Assembly (NCBI GenBank): GCA_046351095.1
Contig: JAXLZC010000001.1
Location: forward strand, 2,480,001 to 2,544,000
From: BQWY01 sp046351095
GTDB lineage: Bacteria > Nitrospirota > Nitrospiria > Nitrospirales > Nitrospiraceae
DNA length: 64,000 nucleotides
Direction of reading: 5' to 3'
In this document: in pieces, positions 54,551-63,781 of the stretch
Layout of the letters: each line of letters opens with the position of its first letter
Position numbering within the stretch: position 1 is the first letter of the stretch
Notes under the pieces: model-generated
The model's input: only the letters and a program-made list of their open reading frames with translations
What the model was told of the DNA's origin: nothing
The model's database searches: none
Position numbers and translations under genes: made by a program

Positions 54551-55684
54551 ATGGCTGAACCGCTCACACGCCACTATGGCCCAGAGATTCCGCGCACGAT
54601 TGCGCGGATGATCGCAACCGTCTCGCCGTCGTTCGACACCAAAGGTTTCGTCCGGACCGCGTTGGTCGGGTACGAGTCGCTGGGCTTGATGCCGCGTGGG
54701 CGACAGATCGCGCAAGCCTTGCGACGGTTTCTTCCCGCGTCCTATCCGGACGCCATGCGGGTCTTGCTCGCGTCGCTGGACCATGCGCCGCCTCGCACAC
54801 CCGGCCAGAGCATGGCGGCCTTTCTGTTTCTGCCTCACACGTATTTTGTTGCGGACTATGGCGTGGACCATTTCGAGTGCTCCATGCGCGCGCAGTATCT
54901 GTTGACGCAACGGTTCACCGCCGAGTTCAGCATTCGTCCGTTTTTAGAACGGTATCCGGCGGAGACGTTGGCGCAGTTGGCCGAATGGTGCACCGATCCG
55001 AGTGAAGATGTCAGGCGGTTGGTGTCCGAAGGGACGCGACCCAGGTTGCCCTGGGCGTCGAGGCTCCGAGCGTTTCAGGCCGACCCGCAGCTGGGGTTGG
55101 CGTTGCTGGAGCGGCTGAAGGACGACTCGTCGCTGTACGTGCGCCGGAGTGTGGCGAATCATTTAAACGACATCGGGAAAGATCACCCCACGGTGCTGAT
55201 CGACACAGCGCGCCGTTGGCTCGTCGATGCGACGGACGAACGGCGTTGGATTGTCCGTCACGCACTGCGGTCCGCTGTGAAGCGTGGGGATCGTGACGCG
55301 TTAGCGCTGCTGGGTTTCGGACGCGCGGCGAAGGTGCAGGTGCAAGCCGTACGCATTGCGCCGTCGCGTGCGGCGATCGGCGGCTCCGTTCAGTTGGCCT
55401 GCGAAGTAACAAGTCGTGCGGCCGAGGCGCAGCGCCTTGCCGTAGATTTTTCCGTCGGCTACGTGAAGGCTAACGGGACAGTTCGTCCGAAAGTCTTTAA
55501 GTGGACGACGCTGGAACTTGCGCCGCGTCAACGCGTGTCGTTGCAGAAATGCCTTTCGCTCGTCCAGCGGACGACGCGTACGCACTACCCGGGCACGCAC
55601 ACCGTGCATCTGCTGATCAACGGCGCCGCATATCCACTCGGCTCGTTCCTCGTGACAGAATCGGAAAGGGCACGGCGTCGATAG
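54551..55684 (+). CDS. DNA alkylation repair protein, AlkC-like with Ig-like tail
   Basis: 377 residues. HEAT-repeat-type glycosylase domain about 1-260: SEDVRRLVSEGTRPRLPWA, LLERLKDDSSLYVRRSVANHL, ERRWIVRHALRSAVKRGD are characteristic of the AlkC/AlkD superfamily, and the order fits AlkC. Residues about 268-375 (VQAVRIAPSRAAIGGSVQLA...) form a beta-rich domain like the C-terminal Ig-like domain of some AlkC proteins. It removes alkylated bases such as 3-methyladenine. Downstream of the sigma-54 regulator, not obviously co-regulated. Confidence 0.78.
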   Translation: MAEPLTRHYGPEIPRTIARMIATVSPSFDTKGFVRTALVGYESLGLMPRGRQIAQALRRFLPASYPDAMRVLLASLDHAPPRTPGQSMAAFLFLPHTYFVADYGVDHFECSMRAQYLLTQRFTAEFSIRPFLERYPAETLAQLAEWCTDPSEDVRRLVSEGTRPRLPWASRLRAFQADPQLGLALLERLKDDSSLYVRRSVANHLNDIGKDHPTVLIDTARRWLVDATDERRWIVRHALRSAVKRGDRDALALLGFGRAAKVQVQAVRIAPSRAAIGGSVQLACEVTSRAAEAQRLAVDFSVGYVKANGTVRPKVFKWTTLELAPRQRVSLQKCLSLVQRTTRTHYPGTHTVHLLINGAAYPLGSFLVTESERARRR

Positions 55685-55779
55685 CCTGCTTTATTCGGAT
55701 TCGCTTCGATACCGGCACCGCACTTGCTTGTGTTGTCCTCGTGGAAATTGTTCACGATACAACGAGGTGTCACGCCACC

Positions 55780-56385
55780 ATGAAACATTCTACAGCGGAT
55801 GGGTCTATGCGTACGGGTGTGCCGGTACTCGCGTGGTGCTGCGCGTGGTTCGCGAGTGCGTTCATCGTGGGCGAGGCGATGGCGTTGGAATTTGCCGCCG
55901 ACCGTGTGGTGAAAAAGGGCAAACAGGTCGTCACGACGCATATCAATGCGAAGGACGATCGGTGGCGGTTCGAGTTTACGATGCCGGAAGAGGGCGCGAG
56001 TATCGTGATCGTGCAGGCCGACCAGCATCGCGCGTGGCAAATTTTATCGCAGCGGCGGATGTATCGAGAGATTCCGATTCCCCCGAAGTATCGCCTAGTC
56101 ACGGCGGCGCAGGTGGAGGGCGAGGTGTCGCGCGAGTACGTCGGGGACGAAACGTTACACGGCCATCTGACGGGACTGTACGAAGTGCGCGTGATGCGCG
56201 GCCCTGTGCGCTTGGTGTTGTATCAATGGGTCACGAAGGCGGAGGGCTTTCCCATCAAGACCGTCAACACGGAAGAAGATTGGTCCGAGGAATACCGTCA
56301 CCTCAAGTTTGTCGAACAGTCGCCCTGGCTGTTCGAGTTGCCGCGTCGCCTTGATCGGGAAGGGGCGACACCGTCTGACCGCTGA
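55780..56385 (+). CDS. Secreted DUF4412-like protein
   Basis: 201 residues from ATG 55780; ATG 55807 is another choice. Signal peptide (VLAWCCAWFASAFIVGEAMA). The mature part is a beta-rich LolA-like or DUF4412-like fold (RVVKKGKQVVTTHINAKDDRWRF, IVIVQADQHRAWQILSQRRMYREI). Periplasmic, function unknown; such proteins bind lipids or sense the envelope. It converges with the minus-strand gene at 56392; the two stops are six bases apart within a small CCGCTGAGCGG inverted repeat. Confidence 0.6.
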   Translation: MKHSTADGSMRTGVPVLAWCCAWFASAFIVGEAMALEFAADRVVKKGKQVVTTHINAKDDRWRFEFTMPEEGASIVIVQADQHRAWQILSQRRMYREIPIPPKYRLVTAAQVEGEVSREYVGDETLHGHLTGLYEVRVMRGPVRLVLYQWVTKAEGFPIKTVNTEEDWSEEYRHLKFVEQSPWLFELPRRLDREGATPSDR

Positions 56386-56391
56386 GCGGCG

Positions 56392-57075
56392 TTACGGGCG
56401 AGGCTTGTCTGCGGCGGCTGGTGCGAGCGGGCTCACCGCGTTTTGGTCGCGCCCCGGCGTATAGGTCTCCAGTACCGTCGCGAATTGCTTCAGGAGCTGC
56501 TCCGCCTCGCCTGCCGGCATTTTCAGTCGAACGCCACGCCCTTCGTTCCGACCGACGGAGAGGAGATGGTGCTCGATCGTTTCGTGCCCGTCTTTGTCGC
56601 GATAGCGAAACACCAGTCGTTTCGCGGGATGCTTGCCGAGCGTGGCGTTGCGATCCGGTTCCCAGGTCAGCGGAATCTTTTGCTGTTCGTAACGTGTGGA
56701 GAGAATGCGGTGGTGCGCCGCGACGAATTCGTCGAGCGTTTGGCGGCCGTCTTGGCTTGATCCGCTCGTGATATTCATGAATCCCGACAGCGCCATTTGG
56801 CTGCCTTCGACCGGGGGAAAGAGGGTAATGCCGATGCCGTCCGGCATCGGTTCGCCGCGCCGCCACTCGGATGGATACCGAAGTGTAAAACCGAAGCGCG
56901 CGTTCGCATAGATCGCCGAATCGCCGGGCCGCGGCGCGTCGAGAAAACGATTCCACGGATCTCGCTGCGGAGGGACGTCCTCCGCGGGTGTCTGAGGTGT
57001 CGGGACAAACGCCGACACGAGACACAGCGTCATCATCGCCCGCATCATAGGCACTACGTACTTCCGCATCGTCAT
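56392..57075 (-). CDS. Periplasmic hypothetical protein (PsbP-like region)
   Basis: 227 residues, GGAG seven bases before ATG 57075. Signal peptide (MMRAMMTLCLVSAFVPTPQTPA). FGFTLRYPSEWRRGE and a long beta-rich region resemble PsbP-like or DUF1795-like folds found in secreted bacterial proteins of unknown role. It is divergent from the MCO2 gene, with their start regions 457 bases apart, so it could share regulation. No specific function can be assigned. Confidence 0.6.
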   Translation of the reverse strand: MTMRKYVVPMMRAMMTLCLVSAFVPTPQTPAEDVPPQRDPWNRFLDAPRPGDSAIYANARFGFTLRYPSEWRRGEPMPDGIGITLFPPVEGSQMALSGFMNITSGSSQDGRQTLDEFVAAHHRILSTRYEQQKIPLTWEPDRNATLGKHPAKRLVFRYRDKDGHETIEHHLLSVGRNEGRGVRLKMPAGEAEQLLKQFATVLETYTPGRDQNAVSPLAPAAADKPRP

Positions 57076-57291
57076 CTACGTACTCCGAAGTTGTTGCTGC
57101 GCGCCTTCTTCTTACCACATTTCTTTTCGCATGCTGTCCTGAAACGTCAGCGAGTGTAGATTCGCCGAATGGGACGCCTGCGCCCCATTGCCCCGATGTG
57201 ATGGGGCAGGGGAATCCCAATTTCAATGCCTCTCTCTGCAACCACTGGGCGTTTCCCTGGAAAAGAACGCATTTTGTCGGCGGTATGGACG
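57076..57291 (+). other. Upstream part of the MCO2 regulatory region
   Basis: Divergent intergenic space shared by the minus-strand hypothetical gene and MCO2 (whole gap 57076-57532). In 57170-57200 the pair GGGACGCCTGCGCCCCATTG and CCCGATGTGATGGGGC form short inverted words (GCCCCAT/ATGGGGC, 57182-57188 and 57201-57207). No gene. The sigma-54 candidate and structured leader are listed separately. Confidence 0.4.
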
Positions 57292-57307
57292 AGGAATGTC
57301 CCTTGCT
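57292..57307 (+). promoter_or_regulatory. Candidate sigma-54 promoter for MCO2
   Basis: AGGAATGTCCCTTGCT: GG at 57293-57294 and GC at 57305-57306 with 10 bases between, and the CTTGCT end matches consensus; the -24 half is weaker (GGAATG instead of GGCACG). Predicted start near 57318, 54 bases before the structured leader. Confidence 0.4.
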
Positions 57308-57371
57308 AGGCGTATGTCCGTTGCAGCAGGCAGTGTCAGTGAGTGACGCCACGCGAGACGCAACGAAGATC

Positions 57372-57444
57372 GTCTGGCGGGGGAGTGGGAACAGAAGGAC
57401 CGGCCTCCTCTCATCCCCCCGATTTCGGTTGGCCCCCGCCAGAC
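57372..57444 (+). ncRNA. Candidate structured leader RNA, copy B (before MCO2)
   Basis: The outer helix is 12 perfect pairs: GTCTGGCGGGGG (57372-57383) with CCCCCGCCAGAC (57433-57444). Inside: GGGA/TCCC closes an arm whose tip is AGGA-CCGGCC-TCCT (57396-57409), containing the same GGACCGGCCTCC as copy A; then a hairpin CCGAT-TTCG-GTTGG (57419-57432) with a UUCG loop. Layout matches copy A but helix bases differ in the last hairpin, as expected for a conserved RNA fold. It ends 88 bases before the MCO2 ATG. Confidence 0.5.
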
Positions 57445-57532
57445 CCCATATCTCGACGCAGGATGTGTTCGGTTGGGTGCGTGTGTGTTTGTGTTCATGG
57501 GCGTCATTGTGAGCGGAAGGAGGCGTATCACT

Positions 57533-60500
57533 ATGGGGTCATTTACGAGGTCTGGCTGGACGCGAATCTTAGGACTCGCGGCCTGCCTGGGCGTAGTGAG
57601 TGCGGGAGCCGCACTAGCTGCGATGTCGCATGAGCAGCATGGGACGCCGACGCAGGACGTGGCGGTTGCCACGCCGGTCAGCATGCCGGCCGGTCCGATG
57701 CTGCAGGACAGAATGTCCAAGGCGATCGAGCAGGTCGAGCGGCAAGTGCAGACCAACGGACCATTCAAGGGAGCGAGCGCCCATGCGATGCAGCAGGGTG
57801 TGCTCCTCGTTGCGGATGATCCGGACAAGGTGCAGGTCTCGCAGGGTATGCGGTGCCCGGCCAACGCGCCGGTGCGCAAGTACGATGTCACCGCGTTGAA
57901 CGTGGAAATCACGGTCAACCGCTTCGGTGATTTTTATCCGGGCTACATGTTCGCGTTGACGGAAAACGTCGCGGGCGTGCGCGAGGAAGAAGCCAAGAAC
58001 AAGGCGGCGCGCGAGAGCGAAGACGAGACGTTTGCCGCCGGTGCCCTGTCGAACGGGTTGCAGGGCGATTTGATCCAGCCGTTGGTCATTCGCGCCAACC
58101 AGGGCGACTGTCTGCGCATCACGTTGAAGAACGAGATCGCGGAAGAAGCCACGAACATGATCATCAACGGGTCGCAGATGGTTGTGGCCGCCACCGGCAA
58201 GCCGGCGACGGCGAACAATCCCGATGCGTCGGTTCCGACCGGCAAGACGGGCGAGTTCGAGTGGTACATCCCGGTCGACCTTCAAGAGGGCGGTCGTGCG
58301 TTCCATAGCCATGCGACGCGCGATCAGTACTCCTTGGGTATGTTGGGATCGTTGGTCGTCGAGCCCCGCGGCTCGAAGTTCTTGAGCCCGTTCACGGGCG
58401 GCGACATGAAGAGCGGCTGGGAAGCCATCATCGATGTCGACAACGGCTCCGACTTCCGCGAATTCGTGATTTTCTATCACGAGGCGGGCGACGAGACGTT
58501 CCGCTTGTTGAACCGTAAGGGCGACATGTTGCCGCAGCGCGATGCCCACACCGATACCTATCGGCCGGCCGCGCGGTTGTTGAACTATCGCAGCGAGCCG
58601 CACGGCGAGCGCTTGGAAGTGCAGGCGCACCTGATCGGCTTCGCGGACGAATCGCAGGGGTACGGATCCTATACGTTCGGTGATCCGGCCACGACGATTC
58701 CACGTTCCTATTTGGGCGACCCCGCCAAGTTCCGCATGATCGGCGGATCCGAGATCGTGCACTCGCACCATCTCCACGGCGGGTCGATTCGTTGGGCGCG
58801 CCAACCGGGCACCAGCAAGCTGGACCCGACGTTGTCGAAGAACGGCCCGGTGAAGTTCCCGTTGATCAGCGACACCTCTGACCGTTTGGACGTGCAGTCC
58901 ATCGGTCCGTCGGAGATCTACGACGAAGTCATCGAGGGCGGTTCGGGCGGCTTGCAGGCCCTTGCCGGCGAGTTCGTGTTCCACTGCCACATCCCGCAGC
59001 ACTATGTGACGGGTATGTGGGGCTTCTGGCGCGTGTACAACACGTTGCAGCAGCCTGGTGCACAGACCGACGTGATGAAACCGTTGGTGGAATTGCCGGA
59101 TCGTAAGGGCAAGATCCTTGCGGCCGTCAGCTCCGACAAGTTGGTCGGCACCACGGTCGATTGGTACGGTGGGAAGAAGTACGAAATCACGAAGGACAAG
59201 ACGGATTGGAAAGCCAATCCGGTGAAGGTGTCCATCAAGGACTGGGTCGAGTACATGCTTCCGCCGCAGGGTCTGCCCGGTAATACGGAAGATCAGGTCA
59301 AGCAGGCGAAGGCGAACGACGCCACCGTCGTGAACTGGAAGTGGAAGGGCGATCTCGCGTTGAACGAGCCGGAGACGCCGCATAAGTGGGCGGACTACGT
59401 GTCGCCGACGCCGAACGAGCGTCCAGCGATCACGTTCGACCCGCAGACGGGCAAGTTGGCGTTCCCGTGGTTGCGTCCGCACCTCGGAAAGCGCCCGCCG
59501 TTTGCGCCGAACCATGGCGGTGCGCCGTGGTTGGAGCCGTTCCATGTGCGCGAAGACGGTTCGAAGAGCACTGAGCCGGCGAAGCCGGGTGAGCAGGGGC
59601 CGTGGAGTCTCTGTCCGGAAAATTCGCCGCGGAAGCACTTCAACATTCATGCGATCACTTTGCCGATCACGTTGAAGCCGGCCACAGCCAAGACGCCGGC
59701 GGTGGTGGATCCGATCGGGATGATCTACGTGTTGCATGAAGAAGAAGCCGAAGTCCGGAAGAACCCGGCCATGCAGGTGCCGCTCGTCATCCGGGCGAAC
59801 GTGTACGACTGCGTGGACGTCGTCTACAAGAACGAAGTGCCTGACGATGCCCGCACGGGTTGGGCGAACAAAATCAACCTGCACCCGCACTTCTTCCAGT
59901 TCGACACAAGCGCATCGGACGGCCCGACCATCGGGTTCTCGTACGACATGTCGCTGCGTGCGTTCACGATGTTGAAGGACCCGGAGCCTGAAAAGGGTAT
60001 GCCGTTGCCTGCCAACACCGTGCAGACGGAAGATTCCAAGGCGGGAGCCACCAGCATCACGGTGGCGGATCCGTCCAAGTTCCACCACAACATCGAGTTG
60101 GGTGTGGCGATGGACGATCCGAAGCATTTCGAAGTGGCCCGCATCAAGGAGATCAAGGGTAAGACGATCACCTTCGATCGGCCGCTGAAGTTCGCGCATC
60201 ATAAGAACGATATCGCCAGCGTCGAGTTCATTCGCGAGCGCTGGTACCTCGATTCGGACCTGGGAACGGTGTTCTGGCACGATCACGTGTTCGGCACCGA
60301 CACCTGGGGCCACGGGCTGTTCTCCGCACTCATCACCGAGCCGCCGCGGTCGACCTACCATGACCCGGTGACCGGGAAGGAATTGCGGAGCGGTCCGATC
60401 GCCGACATCCATACCCTGGAGCCGGTGTCCGCTCATGTCCGCGGCAGCTTCCGTGAAGTCATGATGCACATCATGGACAGCAATGCCCGGTCGGCGGAGT

Positions 60501-62272
60501 TGATCATGACCGACAATCCGCAGGCGAAGATCGGTGCGGTGACGGTCGACGGTCCTCCGTCGCACCAGTTCCCGGATCGTATCAATAAGTCTGCGATGTG
60601 GTTCTTGAACGGTGGTGAAGCGACCACGGGCAGCGGCTACGGCATGCGTGTCGAACCGTTGAGCGTGCGTTTGGCCAACGATCCGGATCCCTCGAAGTTG
60701 TTCGTCTCGCGTATTCACGGTGACCCGGGCACGCCGCTCTTGCGGACGTACCTCGGCGATCCGATCTTGGTGCGCGCGTTGGTCGGTTCGGCCAACGAAG
60801 TGCACACCTGGCACGTGACCGGTCACTGGTTCCCGATGGAGCGGTACGCGAAAGACGCGATGCCGCGCAGCACGGTGCACCTCGTGATCGGCGAGCGGTA
60901 CGACCCGGCGATTCCCGCCGCGGGCGGTCCGCAGCAAATGGCGGGCGACTACCTGTACTACAGCGGTCGCGCCTCGCACTTTGCCGAAGGCAGCTGGGGG
61001 ATCTTCCGCGTGTTCGACGAACCGCAGAAGGACCTGAAGCCGTTGCCGGGTCGTGAGCAGATTCAGAAGTCCGCCGCGTCGGTCTGTCCGGCGGATGCTC
61101 CGGTGAAGACCTTCAACGTGTCGGCGATCGATCAGGCGATCCGCTATCACGATGGAGCGCCGGGTGTGATGGAAGTGGACCTTGAGCGCAAGATGGTGTT
61201 CGGCAACGAACAGGGCAAGATGTATGTCCTCGACGGGGATCGTGGAAAGGTCAAGGCCGGCGAATTGCGTCCGAGCCCGTTGACCCTGCACGTGAACGTC
61301 GGCGATTGCGTGAAGGTCAATCTGAAGAACGAAATGGCGAAGGAACGTGCGGGATTCCACGTCGACATGATGGCGTTCGATCCGAAGGACTCCTTCGGCG
61401 CCAACGTCGGTGTGAACCCCGGCGACCAGACCATCGGTCCGGGCCAGTCGAAGACCTATACGTACTACGCGCATCCGCAGTACGGCGAGCTGGCTGCCTT
61501 GATCCAGGATTGGGGCAACGTGGTCGAGAACCCGCGCAACGGGTTGTTCGGGTCGATCATTGTCGGGCCGAAGGGCTCGCAGTATCGTGACCCGATGACC
61601 GGCGAAGACATCACGATGAAGAGCAGCTGGCGCGCCGACGTGCTGGTGGACCGCAATGTCCCCGGCAACGAGAGTCGCAAAAACTACCGCGACTTCTCGT
61701 TGATGTTCCAAGACGAGGACAACATCGTCGGTGTGAGCTTCATGCCCTACATCCAGCAGGTGGCCGGCATCACGGCGGTGAACTACCGCTCGGAACCGAC
61801 CAACTGGCGCGCGGAGCAGGGCTGCGGCTTGCAGGAACTCTTCGCCTGCGTGAAGACGGGCGAAACCCCGCAGACGCCGCTGTTGCAGGCGCATGTGGGT
61901 GACCCGGTGGCGATCCACGTCCTGGGTGCGTTCAGCGAGCAAGTGCAATTGTTCACGGTGGATGGGCACGAGTGGCCGCACGAGCCGTACATGCAGGGTG
62001 CCGACCAGGTCAGCACCATGGAGTTCGGCGGATCGGAAATCATCAATGCCTATCTGACGGGTGGCGCAGGCGGACCGAACAAGATCCCCGGCGACTACCT
62101 CTGGAAGAACCAGCGCCCGGCGTTCGCGAATGCCGGACAGTGGGGCCTCTTCCGCGTGCTGCCGATCGGGAATCAACAGATCCTCCCGTTGATGCCGCAA
62201 CTCCCGGCTACCAAAACCGCCGAGAGCGAGGTGAACGGACAGGTGTCGTTGACCTCGACCGCGGTGCGGTAA
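57533..62272 (+). CDS. Giant secreted multicopper oxidase (MofA/McoA-like), MCO2
   Basis: 1579 residues from ATG 57533; AAGGAGG at 57517-57523 decides this start. Signal peptide (ILGLAACLGVVSAGAALAA). Copper motifs in the same permuted order as MCO1: VHSHHLHGG (His410-His415), HCHIPQHYVTGM (484-495, type-1 Cys485, Met495), NLHPHFF (784-786) and FWHDH (916-918). It has an extra HSH (258-260) where MCO1 has HSF. CPAxAPV motifs at 108 and 1185 mark an internal duplication. Strongly similar to MCO1 along the whole length but shorter. Probable metal-oxidising periplasmic enzyme; substrate unknown. Cupredoxin partner follows. Confidence 0.85.
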   Translation: MGSFTRSGWTRILGLAACLGVVSAGAALAAMSHEQHGTPTQDVAVATPVSMPAGPMLQDRMSKAIEQVERQVQTNGPFKGASAHAMQQGVLLVADDPDKVQVSQGMRCPANAPVRKYDVTALNVEITVNRFGDFYPGYMFALTENVAGVREEEAKNKAARESEDETFAAGALSNGLQGDLIQPLVIRANQGDCLRITLKNEIAEEATNMIINGSQMVVAATGKPATANNPDASVPTGKTGEFEWYIPVDLQEGGRAFHSHATRDQYSLGMLGSLVVEPRGSKFLSPFTGGDMKSGWEAIIDVDNGSDFREFVIFYHEAGDETFRLLNRKGDMLPQRDAHTDTYRPAARLLNYRSEPHGERLEVQAHLIGFADESQGYGSYTFGDPATTIPRSYLGDPAKFRMIGGSEIVHSHHLHGGSIRWARQPGTSKLDPTLSKNGPVKFPLISDTSDRLDVQSIGPSEIYDEVIEGGSGGLQALAGEFVFHCHIPQHYVTGMWGFWRVYNTLQQPGAQTDVMKPLVELPDRKGKILAAVSSDKLVGTTVDWYGGKKYEITKDKTDWKANPVKVSIKDWVEYMLPPQGLPGNTEDQVKQAKANDATVVNWKWKGDLALNEPETPHKWADYVSPTPNERPAITFDPQTGKLAFPWLRPHLGKRPPFAPNHGGAPWLEPFHVREDGSKSTEPAKPGEQGPWSLCPENSPRKHFNIHAITLPITLKPATAKTPAVVDPIGMIYVLHEEEAEVRKNPAMQVPLVIRANVYDCVDVVYKNEVPDDARTGWANKINLHPHFFQFDTSASDGPTIGFSYDMSLRAFTMLKDPEPEKGMPLPANTVQTEDSKAGATSITVADPSKFHHNIELGVAMDDPKHFEVARIKEIKGKTITFDRPLKFAHHKNDIASVEFIRERWYLDSDLGTVFWHDHVFGTDTWGHGLFSALITEPPRSTYHDPVTGKELRSGPIADIHTLEPVSAHVRGSFREVMMHIMDSNARSAELIMTDNPQAKIGAVTVDGPPSHQFPDRINKSAMWFLNGGEATTGSGYGMRVEPLSVRLANDPDPSKLFVSRIHGDPGTPLLRTYLGDPILVRALVGSANEVHTWHVTGHWFPMERYAKDAMPRSTVHLVIGERYDPAIPAAGGPQQMAGDYLYYSGRASHFAEGSWGIFRVFDEPQKDLKPLPGREQIQKSAASVCPADAPVKTFNVSAIDQAIRYHDGAPGVMEVDLERKMVFGNEQGKMYVLDGDRGKVKAGELRPSPLTLHVNVGDCVKVNLKNEMAKERAGFHVDMMAFDPKDSFGANVGVNPGDQTIGPGQSKTYTYYAHPQYGELAALIQDWGNVVENPRNGLFGSIIVGPKGSQYRDPMTGEDITMKSSWRADVLVDRNVPGNESRKNYRDFSLMFQDEDNIVGVSFMPYIQQVAGITAVNYRSEPTNWRAEQGCGLQELFACVKTGETPQTPLLQAHVGDPVAIHVLGAFSEQVQLFTVDGHEWPHEPYMQGADQVSTMEFGGSEIINAYLTGGAGGPNKIPGDYLWKNQRPAFANAGQWGLFRVLPIGNQQILPLMPQLPATKTAESEVNGQVSLTSTAVR

Positions 62273-62284
62273 CCACACAGCCAA

Positions 62285-62314
62285 CGGGCGGGGCGGAGAG
62301 ATCCGTCCCGCCCG
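62285..62314 (+). terminator. Strong hairpin after MCO2
   Basis: Thirteen pairs, 62285-62297 with 62302-62314, one G-T, capped by a GAGA tetraloop, 12 bases after the stop. No U-tract follows. Similar in placement to the hairpins after MCO1. Confidence 0.6.
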
Positions 62315-62424
62315 ACGACTGTAGGGCCGTGCGACATAGGATCTGAGACGTGAGACGCCGGTGCCTCCTTGGGCCGGCGTCTATCATTATGGGATGTCGG
62401 GTGTGGAAAGGATCGGAGAACGCG

Positions 62425-63207
62425 ATGCGTACCGTGCAAAAAACAGTGGCCGGACTCGTGATGGGCGCATGTGCGACGGTGCTGGCAGTCGGTGCGGCGA
62501 CCGCTCCGCAAGCTGCCGCCTATGAAGAGGCGACGGTCGCCAACGGAGCGACTCTCACAGGACAGGTGTCGTTTTCAGGGACGGTTCCTCCTCCCACGCG
62601 ATTCGAATTGCGCCGCTACTATGACCGGGCCTATTGCGGAACCATTTCAGACGGAACCGGGTACCGATTGTTGCAGGAAGTGGTCGTCGGAAGCACCCAC
62701 GGGTTGAAAGATGTGATCGTAACGGTCGAAGATGTGCCGCAGGGGAAACCGTTTACCTTAAACGAGACGACGATGGAAGCGAGTATGTGTCAGTTCGTCC
62801 CGTTTGTGGCGGCTATGCGCAATGAGCACCCGCTGCACGTGGTGAATCTCGACAGCGTCGCGCACGATCTTCAGATTTACGAGCGCGAGCGCGAACATAT
62901 CTTCATCATGTTTCACCGGCCGGCGCTGACGAAGGAAGGCACCAGCGACAACATTCGTTTCAGCGGCAAGCGGCGCGGGGTGACCATGCAGTGCGGGATG
63001 CATCCCTACATGCAGGCGCATGGTGTGGCGGTGGAAAATCCCTATTATGCCGTGACGAGCTTGGACGGTAGTTTCAGCATAACGGATCTGCCGGCCGGCA
63101 CCTATCGTGTGCGTGCGTGGCATCCGATCTTGGGCGAAAAAGAGCAGACGATTACGGTCGCGGAAGGTGGACAGACGCAGGCCACATTTGCGTTTGAAGG
63201 GCGGTGA
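62425..63207 (+). CDS. Secreted cupredoxin-like protein with C-terminal carrier-type domain (MCO2 partner)
   Basis: 260 residues from ATG 62425 with AAAGGATCGGAG upstream. Signal peptide (GLVMGACATVLAVGAATA). Type-1 copper ligands His147 (DSVAHD), Cys190, His193 and Met196 (CGMHPYM). C-terminal domain about 205-255 (LDGSFSITDLPAGTYRVRAWHP) matches the carboxypeptidase regulatory-like fold. Paralogue of 19042-19977: both carry YEEtxVxxGxxLxGxV after the signal and YCGxISDGxGxRxLQ. Probable electron carrier or copper partner of MCO2. Confidence 0.82.
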   Translation: MRTVQKTVAGLVMGACATVLAVGAATAPQAAAYEEATVANGATLTGQVSFSGTVPPPTRFELRRYYDRAYCGTISDGTGYRLLQEVVVGSTHGLKDVIVTVEDVPQGKPFTLNETTMEASMCQFVPFVAAMRNEHPLHVVNLDSVAHDLQIYEREREHIFIMFHRPALTKEGTSDNIRFSGKRRGVTMQCGMHPYMQAHGVAVENPYYAVTSLDGSFSITDLPAGTYRVRAWHPILGEKEQTITVAEGGQTQATFAFEGR

Positions 63208-63211
63208 GCAT

Positions 63212-63781
63212 ATGTCTCGATGGACGGTGACGGTCGGTTCATTGTTCCAGGTCGCGGTGTTATGTGTAGGTGCGGTGGAAATGCAGGCGGGTCCCGCCGG
63301 CGCAGCGACGGAGGCCCCGCGCGGCGTCAGTCGTGTCGAGGTCGTGTTGGCGCACGAATATAAGGCGCGTGAGGCCGAGGTGCGTGAGGAGTTCGTGCAG
63401 GCAGGCCTGCAGAACATCCATTTCCAATACGCGAAGCGTGGGCAACCGCCGCAGAACATCGGCATGGGGCGTGAGGTCCCGGCCGAGTTGGCGCGTGAGG
63501 TGATTCGCCTTGCCACAAAATACAATATCGGCGTGAATATTTTGTTGCACGAACGGCTCTTTCCGCCGCGCTTCGTGACGATCGCCTCGTCGAACTACGA
63601 TGATACGGTCGAGTATCCGATCGATACTACGGGACTGGCCAAGTTATCCAACCCTGAGCTGAGCACGGACGCATTCCACGAGATGTATCGGTCGCTGACG
63701 ATCACGCCTACGAGTTACGGTGGGCGGAATATGGGACCGACCCCCGAACAAGGAGCGGCACCGAAGCCATGGCGATATTGA
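63212..63781 (+). CDS. Secreted hypothetical protein
   Basis: 189 residues from ATG 63212, four bases after the cupredoxin stop, so translation may be coupled. Signal peptide (LFQVAVLCVGAVEMQAGPAGA). The mature region (VEVVLAHEYKAREAEVREEF, EVPAELAREVIRLATKYN, GVNILLHERLFPPRFVTIASS) looks like a small alpha/beta domain with no recognised family. Part of the MCO2 operon by spacing; its stop overlaps the next start. The MCO1 operon has no such gene. Confidence 0.6.
   Translation: MSRWTVTVGSLFQVAVLCVGAVEMQAGPAGAATEAPRGVSRVEVVLAHEYKAREAEVREEFVQAGLQNIHFQYAKRGQPPQNIGMGREVPAELAREVIRLATKYNIGVNILLHERLFPPRFVTIASSNYDDTVEYPIDTTGLAKLSNPELSTDAFHEMYRSLTITPTSYGGRNMGPTPEQGAAPKPWRY

Noticed and set aside
57614..62284. 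1556-codon open frame on the minus strand, antisense to MCO2
   Set aside because: Same reason as for MCO1; its existence opposite both paralogues reflects their similar codon use, not a second gene.
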